Assembly: GCF_004340965.1 (NCBI RefSeq)
Contig: NZ_SLYA01000002.1
Span: 124,001 to 188,000, forward strand
Direction of reading: 5' to 3'
DNA: 64,000 nucleotides
Source of the DNA: Sphingomonas sp. PP-CE-1A-559
Lineage (GTDB): Bacteria > Pseudomonadota > Alphaproteobacteria > Sphingomonadales > Sphingomonadaceae
Every line of letters starts with the position of its first letter. Position 1 is the stretch's first letter. This document shows, piece after piece, positions 7,720-16,645 of the stretch. The notes beneath the pieces were generated by a model. It saw only the letters and a program-made list of their open reading frames with translations, did no database searches and was not told the DNA's origin. Made by a program: the position numbers and the translations under genes.

Positions 7720-10467
7720 CTAAGCGGCCAGATCGATCTCTTCGCCTGCCGCCGCCGCCAGCAGACGCCGCTCCAGCGTCCTCAACCGCGCGGGCTGGGT
7801 GATCCGATCGCCGGTCAGGTCGGTGACGTAGAAGGTATCCACGGCCCGCTCGCCATAGGTCGCGACGTGCGCGGAGTGGATCGTCACCTTCGACTGGAAC
7901 AGCGCATTGGCGAGTTGATTCAGCAGCGCCGGCCGATCGCGCGCGTTGACCTCGACCACGGTGAACCGGTTCGACGCCTTGTTGTCGACCAGCGCATTCG
8001 GCACGATATCGAACGCCTCCGCACGCGTGCGCGGCAGCGGTTTCGCGACGAGGCGGTCGGCAAGCTTGCCGCGGTTGGCGAGCGCGTCCTCGATTGCGGT
8101 CTTGAGGCGTGAAAGCTGCCCGGACTCGTCAAACGGCCGCCCGAACGGATCCTGCACGAGGAAGTTGTCCACGGCCATCCCGTCGCGCGTGGTATGGATG
8201 CGCGCGTCGATTATGTTGCCGCCGGCGACGTGGATCGCGCCTGCGATGCGGTAGAACAGCCCGGGATGATCGGCGGCGTAGATCGTCACCAATGTCGCCC
8301 CGCGACCGGGATAGACATGCGCGTCGATCGCGAGCTGCGCGTTGCCCGTGGTCGCCAGGAAGCGGGCGTTGTGCGCCAGCACGTCTTCGGGTTCGGCAAT
8401 CCAATAGGCTTCGGGAAGCCGGTGAACGAGCGTCGCGAACGATTCCTCGCTCCAGCCTAGCGCGTCCCGCAGATGCTGCTGCTTGGCCGCGATCCGCTCG
8501 GCGCGACCCTTTTGCTTATGACCCAACCGAAGGACTTCCTCGGCCGATTCGTAGAGGTCGCCGAGCAACTGGCGTTTCCAGCCGTTCCACACGCCCGGTC
8601 CGACCGCGCGGATATCGACGATCGTCAGCGTGAGCAGCAGGCGAAGGCGCTCCGGGCTCTGCACCACGTCGCAGAAATCGAGGATCGTCTTGAAATCGCT
8701 GAGGTCGCGCTTGAACGCGGTGGCGGACATCAGCAGATGCCAGCGCACCAGCCACGCGACGGTCTCAGTTTCGGCGGGCGTTAGGCCGAAGCGAGGGCAC
8801 AGACGCTGCGCCACCTCCGCCCCGAGAATCGAATGATCGCCGCCGCGGCCTTTGGCGATGTCGTGAAGCAAGACCGCAACGTACAGCGCGCGCCGCGACA
8901 CGATCTGTTCGAAGATCGCACTGGCAAGCGGATGGTCCTCCTTCAGCGTGCCGTTCTCGATCCGCGCGAGCAGGCCGATGGCGCGGATCGTGTGTTCGTC
9001 GACGGTGTAGTGGTGATACATGTCGAACTGCATCTGCGCGACGACGCGCGCGAAATCGGGCACGAAGCGGCCGAACACCCCAGCCTCGTTCATCCAGCGG
9101 AGTACGAGTTCGGGATCGCGCGGCGAGGTCAGCACGTCGAGGAACAGCGCGTTCGCCGTCGGGCTGTTGCGGACGTCGTCGACCAGCTTGGCATCCCGCG
9201 CGGCGGCGCGCATCGCCAGCGGGTGGATCTCGACGCCGTGCTTGTCGGCGAGCTGGAAGATCTCGATCAGGCGTTCGGGATCGGCCCGGAAGAAGTCGTC
9301 ATTCGGCAGCGCGAGCCGCCCGCGATCGAGCACGAAGCCGTTGAGTTTCCGCGGAGAGCGTCGAATCGTCGGCAATCCGAAACGCCGGCCCCGCGCCGCG
9401 AACTTCTCGTCGAGATGCGCGAGGAAGACGCCGCTGAGCGTGCCGACGGTCTTGGCCTGCAGGAAATAGAATTGCATGAAGCGCTCGACCTTCGACTTGC
9501 CGGGTCGGTCGGAGAACCGCATCCGGTCAGCGATCTCGCGTTGCAGGTCGAACGTCAGCCTATCCTCGGCGCGGCCGGTGATGCTGTGCAGGTGGCAGCG
9601 CACCGCCTGGAAGAAATTGTCGGCGCGGTGGAACAGCCGGTATTCGGCCTTGGTGAACAGGCCGACCTCGACCAGTTCGGCGGCGCGCTGGACGTCGTAG
9701 ATGTATTTGCCGATCCAGAACAACGCGTGGAGATCGCGCAGGCCGCCCTTGCCCTCCTTGACGTTGGGTTCGACGACGTAGCGCGTGTCGCCCATCTTGC
9801 GGTGGCGTGCGTCGCGTTCGGCGAGCTTGTCGGCGATGAAGGTGCGCGCGGTGTCAGCCTGAACTTCTGTCTTGAAGCGGTGTGAGGCCTGTTCGTACAG
9901 ATCGGTGTCGCCGCAGACGTAGCGTGCCTCGAGCAACGCGGTGCGGACGGTGACGTCGCTCTTGGCCTGGCGGACCATCTCGTCGAGCGAGCGGCTGGAC
10001 TGGCCGAGCTTCAGCCCGAGATCCCACAGCGCGTAGAGCATCGACTCGATCACGCGCTCGGCCCAGGGCGTCTGCTTGCCGGGGGTGAGGAAGCCGATAT
10101 CGACGTCCGAATGCGGCGCCATTTCCGCGCGGCCGTAACCGCCGACGGCGATCAGCGTGAGGCGTTCGCCCGAGGTGGGATTGGGTAAGGGGTAGAGCCG
10201 CTGCGTCGTGAAATCGAACAGGATGCGGAGCAGCGCGTCGATCAGATAGGCCTGCGCACTCGATGCTTCCAACCCGCGCGATGGGTGTTCGACGAGGCGA
10301 CGTTCGACTTCTACCCGGCCTTTCTCCAGCGCTGCCTTCAGCAGCGTGGTCGCGTCGCGGCGGAGCGCGGTCGGGTCGACGCCTTCCAACGCGGCAATGG
10401 TTTCGGCGACGGCGCGGCGATCGATGATCGTGCGACGGTTGGGGAGGTGATCGAAGCGGCCGGACAT
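7720..10467 (-). CDS. glnD: Bifunctional uridylyltransferase/uridylyl-removing enzyme GlnD
   Basis: A 915-residue nitrogen sensor that adds UMP to PII protein when glutamine is low and removes it when glutamine is high. The order matches the family: a nucleotidyltransferase domain (GGYGR 109-113 and SDVD 120-123), a PII-uridylyl linker domain, an HD hydrolase domain with LLHDIAKGRGGDHS, and two C-terminal ACT domains that bind glutamine. The frame is open 516 bp upstream into the divergent hom gene, but the ATG at 10467 gives the normal N-terminus and length. The gene is divergent from hom and stops next to a family A repeat. Confidence 0.95.
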   Translation of the reverse strand: MSGRFDHLPNRRTIIDRRAVAETIAALEGVDPTALRRDATTLLKAALEKGRVEVERRLVEHPSRGLEASSAQAYLIDALLRILFDFTTQRLYPLPNPTSGERLTLIAVGGYGRAEMAPHSDVDIGFLTPGKQTPWAERVIESMLYALWDLGLKLGQSSRSLDEMVRQAKSDVTVRTALLEARYVCGDTDLYEQASHRFKTEVQADTARTFIADKLAERDARHRKMGDTRYVVEPNVKEGKGGLRDLHALFWIGKYIYDVQRAAELVEVGLFTKAEYRLFHRADNFFQAVRCHLHSITGRAEDRLTFDLQREIADRMRFSDRPGKSKVERFMQFYFLQAKTVGTLSGVFLAHLDEKFAARGRRFGLPTIRRSPRKLNGFVLDRGRLALPNDDFFRADPERLIEIFQLADKHGVEIHPLAMRAAARDAKLVDDVRNSPTANALFLDVLTSPRDPELVLRWMNEAGVFGRFVPDFARVVAQMQFDMYHHYTVDEHTIRAIGLLARIENGTLKEDHPLASAIFEQIVSRRALYVAVLLHDIAKGRGGDHSILGAEVAQRLCPRFGLTPAETETVAWLVRWHLLMSATAFKRDLSDFKTILDFCDVVQSPERLRLLLTLTIVDIRAVGPGVWNGWKRQLLGDLYESAEEVLRLGHKQKGRAERIAAKQQHLRDALGWSEESFATLVHRLPEAYWIAEPEDVLAHNARFLATTGNAQLAIDAHVYPGRGATLVTIYAADHPGLFYRIAGAIHVAGGNIIDARIHTTRDGMAVDNFLVQDPFGRPFDESGQLSRLKTAIEDALANRGKLADRLVAKPLPRTRAEAFDIVPNALVDNKASNRFTVVEVNARDRPALLNQLANALFQSKVTIHSAHVATYGERAVDTFYVTDLTGDRITQPARLRTLERRLLAAAAGEEIDLAA

Positions 10468-10558
10468 GACGCCCAGATAGGGGCGCCGGGCGCGTGCGTC
10501 ATCAGGATTGCGCAAATGCCCGCCGAAACGTAACCGGACGCGCGAGTGGAGGACGAAA

Positions 10559-11848
10559 ATGAGCGAACCATTGCGCGTGGCCCTTGCGGGCCTGGGGACC
10601 GTTGGCGGCGGGGTGATCCGATTGCTGGATGCGAACCGCGAGTTGATTGCGAGACGGGCTGGGCGTGAGATCGAGATCGTCGCGGTGTCCGCGCGCGACC
10701 GCGGCAAGGATCGCGGCGTGGATCTGTCGCGGTTCGCGTGGGTCGACGATACGACCGCGCTGGCAAAGCAGCCGGGGGCGGATGTCGTGGTCGAGCTGAT
10801 CGGGGGATCCGACGGACCGGCGCTGACGCTCGCGCGGAGCACGCTGGGGGCGGGGCGGAGTTTCGTCACCGCGAACAAGGCGATGATCGCGCACCACGGG
10901 CTCGAACTCGCGCAGGCAGCCGAAGGGGCAGGCGTCGCGCTGAAGTTCGAGGCCGCGGTCGCGGGCGGCATCCCGGTCATCAAGGGCCTGCGTGAAGGCG
11001 CCGCGGCGAACGAGATCGCGCGTGTTTATGGGATCCTGAACGGTACCTGCAATTTCATACTTTCGAAGATGGAATCTGAAGGTCGTGATTTTGCCGAGGT
11101 GCTGGCGGAAGCGCAGGCGCTTGGGTTTGCGGAATCAGATCCGAGCTTCGACATCGACGGCGTCGATGCGGCGCACAAGCTGTCGATCCTGGCGGCGGTC
11201 GCGTTCGGGACGCAGCCGGCGTTCGACGACGTTGCGATCAGCGGTATCCGGCATCTGCTGGGTGCGGACATCGCCGAGGCGGCGGCTTTGGGGTATCGCG
11301 TGCGACTGCTCGGGCTGGCGGAGGCGGGCGCGGACGGGCTGTTCCAGCGCGTGCATCCGCATCTGGTGCCGATCGATCATCCGCTCGCCCACGTCACCGG
11401 ATCGCTCAACGCGGTCGTGGCGGAGGGCAATTTCGTCGGTCGCCTGCTGTTCCAAGGCGCGGGCGCGGGCGACGGCCCGACTGCGAGCGCGGTAGTGGCC
11501 GACCTGATCGACATCGCGCGCGGCGAGTTCGGCCCGCCGTTCGCGATGCCGGTCGTCTCGCTTACGGCGGCACCCAAGGCGGACAGCGGCGAGCGGCGGG
11601 GGCGTGCGTATCTGCGCTTCACTGTGGCGGACCGGGTCGGGGTGCTGGCGGAGATCGCTGCGGCGATGCGGGATGCGGGCGTGTCGATCGAGAGCCTGAT
11701 CCAGCGCGGGGCGATCGCCGATGGCAGCGTGCTGGTGGCGATCGTCACGCATGAGAGCCCGGAACGCTCGATCGCCCAGGCGTTGGAGAAGCTGCGGGGG
11801 TCGCAGAGCCTCGTGGGGCAGCCGATGTGGATGCATATTCTGGATTGA
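10559..11848 (+). CDS. hom: Homoserine dehydrogenase
   Basis: Reduces aspartate semialdehyde to homoserine with NAD(P)H, the branch point to threonine and methionine. The 429-residue protein has the dinucleotide motif GLGTVGGG (11-18), the catalytic region NGTCNFIL with a following FAESDPSFDIDG, and a C-terminal ACT domain (about 350-429) expected to bind threonine for feedback inhibition. GGAGGA (10548-10553) sits five bases before the ATG at 10559. It is divergent from glnD with a 91-bp shared control region. Confidence 0.95.
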   Translation: MSEPLRVALAGLGTVGGGVIRLLDANRELIARRAGREIEIVAVSARDRGKDRGVDLSRFAWVDDTTALAKQPGADVVVELIGGSDGPALTLARSTLGAGRSFVTANKAMIAHHGLELAQAAEGAGVALKFEAAVAGGIPVIKGLREGAAANEIARVYGILNGTCNFILSKMESEGRDFAEVLAEAQALGFAESDPSFDIDGVDAAHKLSILAAVAFGTQPAFDDVAISGIRHLLGADIAEAAALGYRVRLLGLAEAGADGLFQRVHPHLVPIDHPLAHVTGSLNAVVAEGNFVGRLLFQGAGAGDGPTASAVVADLIDIARGEFGPPFAMPVVSLTAAPKADSGERRGRAYLRFTVADRVGVLAEIAAAMRDAGVSIESLIQRGAIADGSVLVAIVTHESPERSIAQALEKLRGSQSLVGQPMWMHILD

Positions 11849-11860
11849 GGAAGCGGGATT

Positions 11861-11898
11861 GAGCGGGGCTCGGCAACCTTAGTGGCACCGCCCCGCTC
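11861..11898 (+). terminator. Possible hom terminator hairpin
   Basis: GAGCGGGGC (11861-11869) pairs perfectly with GCCCCGCTC (11890-11898) just after the hom stop codon. The loop is 20 bases and no T-tract follows, so its role is uncertain. Confidence 0.35.
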
Positions 11899-11906
11899 AT
11901 CGGCGA

Positions 11907-12009
11907 CCACCCCGGCGAAGGCCGGGGCCCAATTGGAGAGGTCGCAGTAATGATACGCGCGGTTCGTTAGCGCCGTCCCCCAATTGGGCCCCGGCCTTCG
12001 TCGGGGTGG
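11907..12009. repeat. Palindromic dispersed repeat, family B
   Basis: Thirty-base arms (11907-11936 and 11980-12009) beginning CCACCCCGGCGAAGGCCGGG, separated by 43 bp. Near-identical arms occur at 20002, 35067 and 56050. The 305-bp hom-12154 gap holds this element, a degenerate family A copy and no gene. Confidence 0.85.
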
Positions 12010-12029
12010 TGGACAGCAAAGCTACCCCC

Positions 12030-12092
12030 CCCTTGTTCTCCCACAAAGACCGAAGTCTAGGCTGGGTCCCCGCCTTCGCGGGGAAACAAGGG
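12030..12092. repeat. Degenerate palindromic repeat, family A
   Basis: The right arm (GGGTCCCCGCCTTCGCGGGG to AACAAGGG) is intact. The left arm keeps only CCCTTGTTCTCCC and has decayed towards the centre. Confidence 0.7.
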
Positions 12093-12153
12093 AAGGGCGA
12101 TCGTGCGTGCTGAAGACATGAGCCGCGCTACCTTATTCCACCAACTCATTCGC

Positions 12154-12582
12154 CTAGTTCACTGAGCCAACGGGGCCATCGAGGTCGATCGGCACGCGGC
12201 CGGTTTTGTCGGGTTTTTTCGCCAGCGCGCTCTTGATCAATCCTACCGCAGCCTTCGCGATCGGGGCGATGGGTGGACCGAAGCCGACCTGGCATCCTCC
12301 CTGTCGGGCGGCGCACGGTGTATCCGACAACTCCAGCGCGCGGACGGCGGTGAGGTTGGGGTTGGAGGCAACCGCGTGGTCGGGCGGGCCGCGATCATCG
12401 CGCATCGGTAGGCGAGGGGTCGTCATCGCGGACTTGCCGCAGACGACGACCTCGTTGCCGTCCCGCGTCTGCGTGGCGCACGGATCGACGAGGATCGAGA
12501 AACGCTCGGGCACGGGCGGTGCCGCGGGCGCAGCGGTGGTGGCAGACGCTTGGAGCAGCGCAGACAGGATTATGGCGAGCAT
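12154..12582 (-). CDS. Small secreted protein of unknown function
   Basis: A 142-residue protein. A hydrophobic N-terminus (residues 1 to about 20, ending in an Ala/Pro-rich stretch) looks like a signal peptide. The mature part has four cysteines, one of them in the motif DGNEVVVCGK, which its upstream neighbour also carries as DETDITVCGM. I do not recognise the family. The ATG at 12582 was chosen over a TTG six bases upstream. It follows the neighbour by 10 bp on the same strand, so the two are probably one transcript. The shared cysteine motif suggests tandem paralogues, with disulfides likely in the periplasm. Confidence 0.6.
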   Translation of the reverse strand: MLAIILSALLQASATTAAPAAPPVPERFSILVDPCATQTRDGNEVVVCGKSAMTTPRLPMRDDRGPPDHAVASNPNLTAVRALELSDTPCAARQGGCQVGFGPPIAPIAKAAVGLIKSALAKKPDKTGRVPIDLDGPVGSVN

Positions 12583-12592
12583 GGTCAAATCC

Positions 12593-12928
12593 CTACGGCG
12601 CGGGCTTGCGGAACGACGTGCCGCCTTCGCCGCCGACCGTCATCGTGACACCCACCATCCCGCCGCCAACCTGGAATGGACTGAGATCGCCAAGCGGGGA
12701 GGTGCGATTGAGAAGGCGGGTGCGCTCGTTGCGGACGCTCTCATGCTTGGGGTCGCCCGGTTCATGGACGACGAGCGGCACTCGGAACCGGTCAGCGGTG
12801 CGCATACCGCAGACGGTAATGTCGGTCTCGTCCGCGCTCTGGATACACGGTTGTTCGGCGGCCATACGGGCCCTAGCAGTTGCCATCAGCGGGTCTTCGA
12901 TCAGTATCGACAGCAGCATCGCGAGCAT
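12593..12928 (-). CDS. Small protein of unknown function, paired with the next gene
   Basis: A 111-residue protein with a short hydrophobic N-terminus (MLAMLLSILI), then a segment with CIQSADETDITVCGMRTADR resembling the cysteine motif of the downstream gene, and a Gly-rich end. GGGAGG five bases upstream supports the ATG at 12928; an upstream GTG at 12949 is possible. The family is unknown to me. The first hydrophobic stretch is short for a signal peptide, so export is less sure than for its partner. Confidence 0.55.
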   Translation of the reverse strand: MLAMLLSILIEDPLMATARARMAAEQPCIQSADETDITVCGMRTADRFRVPLVVHEPGDPKHESVRNERTRLLNRTSPLGDLSPFQVGGGMVGVTMTVGGEGGTSFRKPAP

Positions 12929-12983
12929 CGGCGCCTCCCGTACAGACACGCAGACTGGCCGCGATCGCCGGGGAGGGCAAGCG

Positions 12984-13415
12984 TCATTGCTCGATCTTGG
13001 CGACCCCGAGCCGGGGAATGTCGATCGCCGGGCAGCGGTCCATCACGACTTGGAGGCCGGCGGCTTCGGCGCGTGCCGCGGCCTCTTCGTTGACCACGCC
13101 GAGCTGCATCCAGACGGCCTTCGCACCTGCTGCAATCGCCTGATCGACCGCTTCGCCGGCTGCGGCCGAGTTGCGGAAGATGTCGACGATGTCGATCGGG
13201 TCGCCGAGTTGCGACAGGTCTCGGAAGACGAACTCCCCATGGACATGCTCGCCGGTAATCTGCGGATTGACCGGGATCACGCGGTAGCCGTGCGTCTGGA
13301 GCTTGGCCATCACGCCGTAGGAAGGACGATCGGGGCGGTCGGAGGCGCCGATCATGGCGATCGTGCGCGCGTTTTCGAGCAGCGTCTTGATATCGGCATC
13401 GGCGGTCAACGGCAT
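12984..13415 (-). CDS. CoA-binding domain protein (YccU-like)
   Basis: A 143-residue single-domain protein with a Rossmann-like CoA-binding fold, as in the N-terminus of acyl-CoA synthetases (ADP-forming). The glycine-containing first loop MIGASDRPDRPSYGVM, the motif VIPVNP and a conserved-looking MQLGVVNEEAA segment match the YccU family. Family members bind CoA, but their physiological role is not established. A good Shine-Dalgarno (GCAGGAGG) precedes the ATG at 13415. It lies 55 bp upstream of the two small secreted genes on the same strand. Confidence 0.85.
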   Translation of the reverse strand: MPLTADADIKTLLENARTIAMIGASDRPDRPSYGVMAKLQTHGYRVIPVNPQITGEHVHGEFVFRDLSQLGDPIDIVDIFRNSAAAGEAVDQAIAAGAKAVWMQLGVVNEEAAARAEAAGLQVVMDRCPAIDIPRLGVAKIEQ

Positions 13416-13513
13416 CGATGCCTCCTGCAAGAAGAAACCTGGTCCGCTCGTACCGCGACTCTACGCGTCGGGTACGACCGGTAATCACACAACGTGGATC
13501 AGGCCTGCGGGTT

Positions 13514-14464
13514 TCACAGTTTTCCCAGCCATGCGACGACCTGAGCCGCGATCGGCATGAAAATCATATCGTCCGGGTTCGAGGCGGGCGGCGTGCCGGC
13601 ATCGGACGCGGTGCGGATCGAGATCGTCAGCGGGACGCGGCCGAGGAACGGGATGCCGAGTTCGCGCGCCGCCGCCTCTGCCCCACCATTGCCGAACGGG
13701 TCCGACGCCTCGCCGCAATGCGGGCAGATATAGCCGGCCATGTTCTCGACGAGGCCGATGATCGGGATGCCGGCCTTTTCGAACAGGTCGATCGCGCGGC
13801 GGGCGTCGATCAGCGCGAGATCCTGCGGGGTCGAGACGATCACCGCGCCTGCGGGGCGGTATTTCTGGACCATCGTCAGCTGGACGTCGCCGGTGCCGGG
13901 GGGGAGATCGAGCACCAGCGTATCGGTCACGCCCCAGTCCGCCTCGACCAGCTGGCCGAGCGCCCCCGCCGCCATCGGCCCGCGCCACGCGATCGCCTTG
14001 CCCGGCTCGACAAGCTGGCCCATCGACAATAGCGGTACGCCGTACGGGGTGGGGACGGGGTCGAGCACCTTGTCCTTCGCGGTCGGTCGCGTGCCCTCGA
14101 CGTTCATCAGGCGTGGCTGCGACGGGCCGTAGATATCGGCGTCGACCAGCCCGACGCGGCGCCCCGCACGCGACATCGCGATGGCGAGATTGGCAGCGAG
14201 CGTGGATTTGCCGACGCCACCCTTGCCGCTGGCGACCGCGATCAGCCGGCGGGTCGAGCGTTCCGCGGTCACCGCGATCCGCACCTCAGACACACCGGGT
14301 TGCGTCGCGGCCATCCGCACGGTTGCCTCCAGCGCATCGCGTGCCTGCGGGTCGAGCCCGGTCGCATCGATGATGATGCCCGCTCGCGTCCCTTCCATCC
14401 GGACGGTCGCCCGCTTGCCCGCTACCGCAGCAACCGCCGCCTTTACGCCTTCGATGTCGATCAT
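13514..14464 (-). CDS. apbC: Iron-sulfur cluster carrier ATPase (Mrp/ApbC)
   Basis: A 316-residue cytosolic P-loop ATPase that holds and passes on a 4Fe-4S cluster. It has an N-terminal MIP18-like segment (residues 1 to about 65), the deviant Walker A loop GKGGVGKST (80-88), the DADIYGPSQP motif, DLPPGTGD, and CPHC (247-250) whose cysteines bridge the cluster between two subunits. The start at 14464 gives the family length. It is divergent from hflKC. It fits with the suf operon at 50-56 kb, though the two are not linked. Confidence 0.93.
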   Translation of the reverse strand: MIDIEGVKAAVAAVAGKRATVRMEGTRAGIIIDATGLDPQARDALEATVRMAATQPGVSEVRIAVTAERSTRRLIAVASGKGGVGKSTLAANLAIAMSRAGRRVGLVDADIYGPSQPRLMNVEGTRPTAKDKVLDPVPTPYGVPLLSMGQLVEPGKAIAWRGPMAAGALGQLVEADWGVTDTLVLDLPPGTGDVQLTMVQKYRPAGAVIVSTPQDLALIDARRAIDLFEKAGIPIIGLVENMAGYICPHCGEASDPFGNGGAEAAARELGIPFLGRVPLTISIRTASDAGTPPASNPDDMIFMPIAAQVVAWLGKL

Positions 14465-14534
14465 CCGCGCCAGATAGGACCGCTAAGGCCGCTTGGCACT
14501 GTTTTTCCGCCAGCGCACACCTATAAAGGTTGGT

Positions 14535-15668
14535 ATGACGATCTTCTCGCGCTGGTTCCGGCGCCCCGATATCCTCGCCACCGAAACACCGAAAGGCCCT
14601 TGGGGCGGCTCGGGCGACGACGGTAACAGCGGCCCGCGTAATCCCTGGGCGCAACCTCCAGGTGGCCGCAAGCCTGCCGCCAAGCCGACCGCGCTCGACG
14701 AGTTCCTGCGTAAAGCGCGCGGCTCGGGCGGCGGCGGTGGCGGCACGGGCGGCTTCGGCGGCCTGCCCTCGGGCGCTAACGCCCGCGGACTCTGGGCGAT
14801 CGGCGTCGCGATCATCGCGGTCGTCTGGATCCTGTTCACATCGGTCCACCAGATCGGTCCCCAGCAACGCGGCGTCGTCACCTATTTCGGTAAATACGCC
14901 GGCACGCTCGATTCGGGCGTTCGCCTGACGATGCCCGCGCCGATCGCCGACGTGACGGTGGTGGACGTGCAGAAAATCCGCACGGACAATTTTCCCGTCG
15001 GTGACGGCGAGAACCTGACGCTGACCGGCGACCAGAACATCATCGACCTGGCGTATTCGGTCCGTTGGGACATTTCGGATCCACGCGATTACGTGTTCCA
15101 GCTTGCCGAGCCGAACGACACTGTTCGTGCCGCTGCCGAGAGCGCGATGCGTGCGGTGGTGGCTACGACGACGCTGGACCAGGCAATCGGTACGGGGCGC
15201 ACGGTGATCGAGCAGCGCGTCGCCGAACTTACGCAGCAGATCCTCAACGACTACAAGTCGGGCGTGCGTATTCAGGGCGTCGCGATCAAGCAGGCTGCGG
15301 CGCCTGCGCGGATCGTCGAGGACTTCAACGCGGTCACTGCCGCGCAGCAGGAGGCGATCGCCAACCTCAACCAGTCGCGCTCTTACGCGCAGCAGGTCGT
15401 GGCGCGCGCGCAGGGCGAGGCCGCGTCGTTCGACAAGGTCTACGAGCAGTATAAGCTTGCGCCGGAAGTGACGCGTCGCCGCATGTATTACGAGACGATG
15501 GAGGCGGTGCTCGCCAAGAGCGACAAGACGATCGTCGAGACGCCGGGTGGGGTGGTGCCGTATCTGCCGCTGTCGAACGCCAAGCGTCTGCCGAACCCCG
15601 AGGCTGTCCAGTCGACACCAGCGCCTGCTGCGGCGGCTGCTGCCCCCCAGCCTGGAGCTGCCCAGTGA
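14535..15668 (+). CDS. hflK: HflK, regulator of FtsH protease
   Basis: A 377-residue SPFH/band-7 protein that forms the HflKC cage around FtsH in the inner membrane and restrains its proteolysis. A Gly/Pro-rich cytoplasmic tail (1-84) is followed by one membrane helix (about 85-104), the prohibitin-like domain (GPQQRGVVTYFGKY onward) and an Ala/Glu-rich coiled coil. The C-terminus is Ala/Pro-rich. The ATG at 14535 was chosen over an upstream GTG/TTG extension because it starts the usual short tail. It overlaps hflC by four bases (GTGA), so translation is coupled. Confidence 0.93.
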   Translation: MTIFSRWFRRPDILATETPKGPWGGSGDDGNSGPRNPWAQPPGGRKPAAKPTALDEFLRKARGSGGGGGGTGGFGGLPSGANARGLWAIGVAIIAVVWILFTSVHQIGPQQRGVVTYFGKYAGTLDSGVRLTMPAPIADVTVVDVQKIRTDNFPVGDGENLTLTGDQNIIDLAYSVRWDISDPRDYVFQLAEPNDTVRAAAESAMRAVVATTTLDQAIGTGRTVIEQRVAELTQQILNDYKSGVRIQGVAIKQAAAPARIVEDFNAVTAAQQEAIANLNQSRSYAQQVVARAQGEAASFDKVYEQYKLAPEVTRRRMYYETMEAVLAKSDKTIVETPGGVVPYLPLSNAKRLPNPEAVQSTPAPAAAAAAPQPGAAQ

Positions 15669-16531
15669 ACGCCGTGAGTTTCCGCAACCCGATCGTCGCC
15701 GGGATCATCGCGCTATTGCTCGTGATCCTCGCCGCATCGACGTTCGCGATCGTGCCCGAGACCAAGCAGGCGGTGATTCTGCGCTTCGGCCAGCCGATCC
15801 GCACCGTCAACGCGTGGCAGCCGAACACGCCGTTCGGCCAGACCGGCGCCGGCCTGATCGCGCGTATCCCGTTCGTCGACCGCATCGTCTGGATCGACAA
15901 GCGGGTGCAGGATCTGGAACTCGACAACACGCTGGTGCTGTCGACCGACCAGCTCCGGCTCGAGGTCGACGCCTATGCGCGCTACCGGATCGTCGATCCG
16001 CGCAAGATGCGCAATGCGGTCGGCAGCGAGGACCGGATTCCGGATCAGCTTCGTCCGATCCTCGGGTCTGCGCTGCGTAACGAACTCGGCAAGCGGCGCT
16101 TCGTCGAATTGCTGAGCCCGGAGCGGTCCGAGTTGATGGACAACATCCAGAAGGGTCTCCAGCGCGTCGCCAGCCAATACGGTGTCGAGATCGTCGATGT
16201 CCGTATTAAGCAGGCGAATCTTCCCGTCGGCCTGCCACTCGAAAGCGCGCTCAAGCGTATGTCGAGCGCGCGCCAGCAAGAGGCGATCACGATCCGTGCC
16301 GAGGGTCAGAAGCAGGCGCAGATCGTCCGTGCGCAGGCGGATGCGGATTCCGCGAAAATCTACGCCGAGAGCTTCGGCAAGGACGCTGATTTTTACGACT
16401 TTTACCGTGCGATGCAGTCGTACCGGCACACGTTCGGTGCCGACGGTGGCCCGGCACCGGAAGGATCGACTTCGATCATTCTGTCGCCGAACAACAGTTA
16501 CCTGAGGGAATTCGAGGGCCGCGGGCGTTGA
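15665..16531 (+). CDS. hflC: HflC, regulator of FtsH protease
   Basis: A 288-residue partner of HflK. A single N-terminal membrane helix (about 10-31) is followed by the SPFH domain (VPETKQAVILRFGQP) and a helical C-terminus with EAITIRAEGQKQAQIVRAQA, the family's coiled-coil signature. The GTG start at 15665 overlaps the hflK stop. degP follows 114 bp downstream; hflK, hflC and a Do-type protease in this order is a common alphaproteobacterial envelope-quality arrangement. Confidence 0.93.
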   Translation: MNAVSFRNPIVAGIIALLLVILAASTFAIVPETKQAVILRFGQPIRTVNAWQPNTPFGQTGAGLIARIPFVDRIVWIDKRVQDLELDNTLVLSTDQLRLEVDAYARYRIVDPRKMRNAVGSEDRIPDQLRPILGSALRNELGKRRFVELLSPERSELMDNIQKGLQRVASQYGVEIVDVRIKQANLPVGLPLESALKRMSSARQQEAITIRAEGQKQAQIVRAQADADSAKIYAESFGKDADFYDFYRAMQSYRHTFGADGGPAPEGSTSIILSPNNSYLREFEGRGR

Positions 16532-16556
16532 GCCTGCGGAACCTTTGAACGCCGAG

Positions 16557-16590
16557 CCATATTCAAGACCATATTCAAGCATCATTCAGG
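16557..16590 (+). promoter_or_regulatory. Tandem ATTCA half-sites upstream of degP
   Basis: Two 12-bp direct repeats of CCATATTCAAG(A/C) (16557-16568, 16569-16580) are followed by ATCATTCAGG. The core ATTCA occurs at 16561, 16573 and 16584, spaced 12 and 11 bp, about one helical turn. That layout is typical of tandem response-regulator sites. The regulator is unknown. Confidence 0.45.
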
Positions 16591-16645
16591 ACGGCGTCCC
16601 TACGGGGTACCTGTTTCGATTGATGAAACGAGAGGACAACATCTA

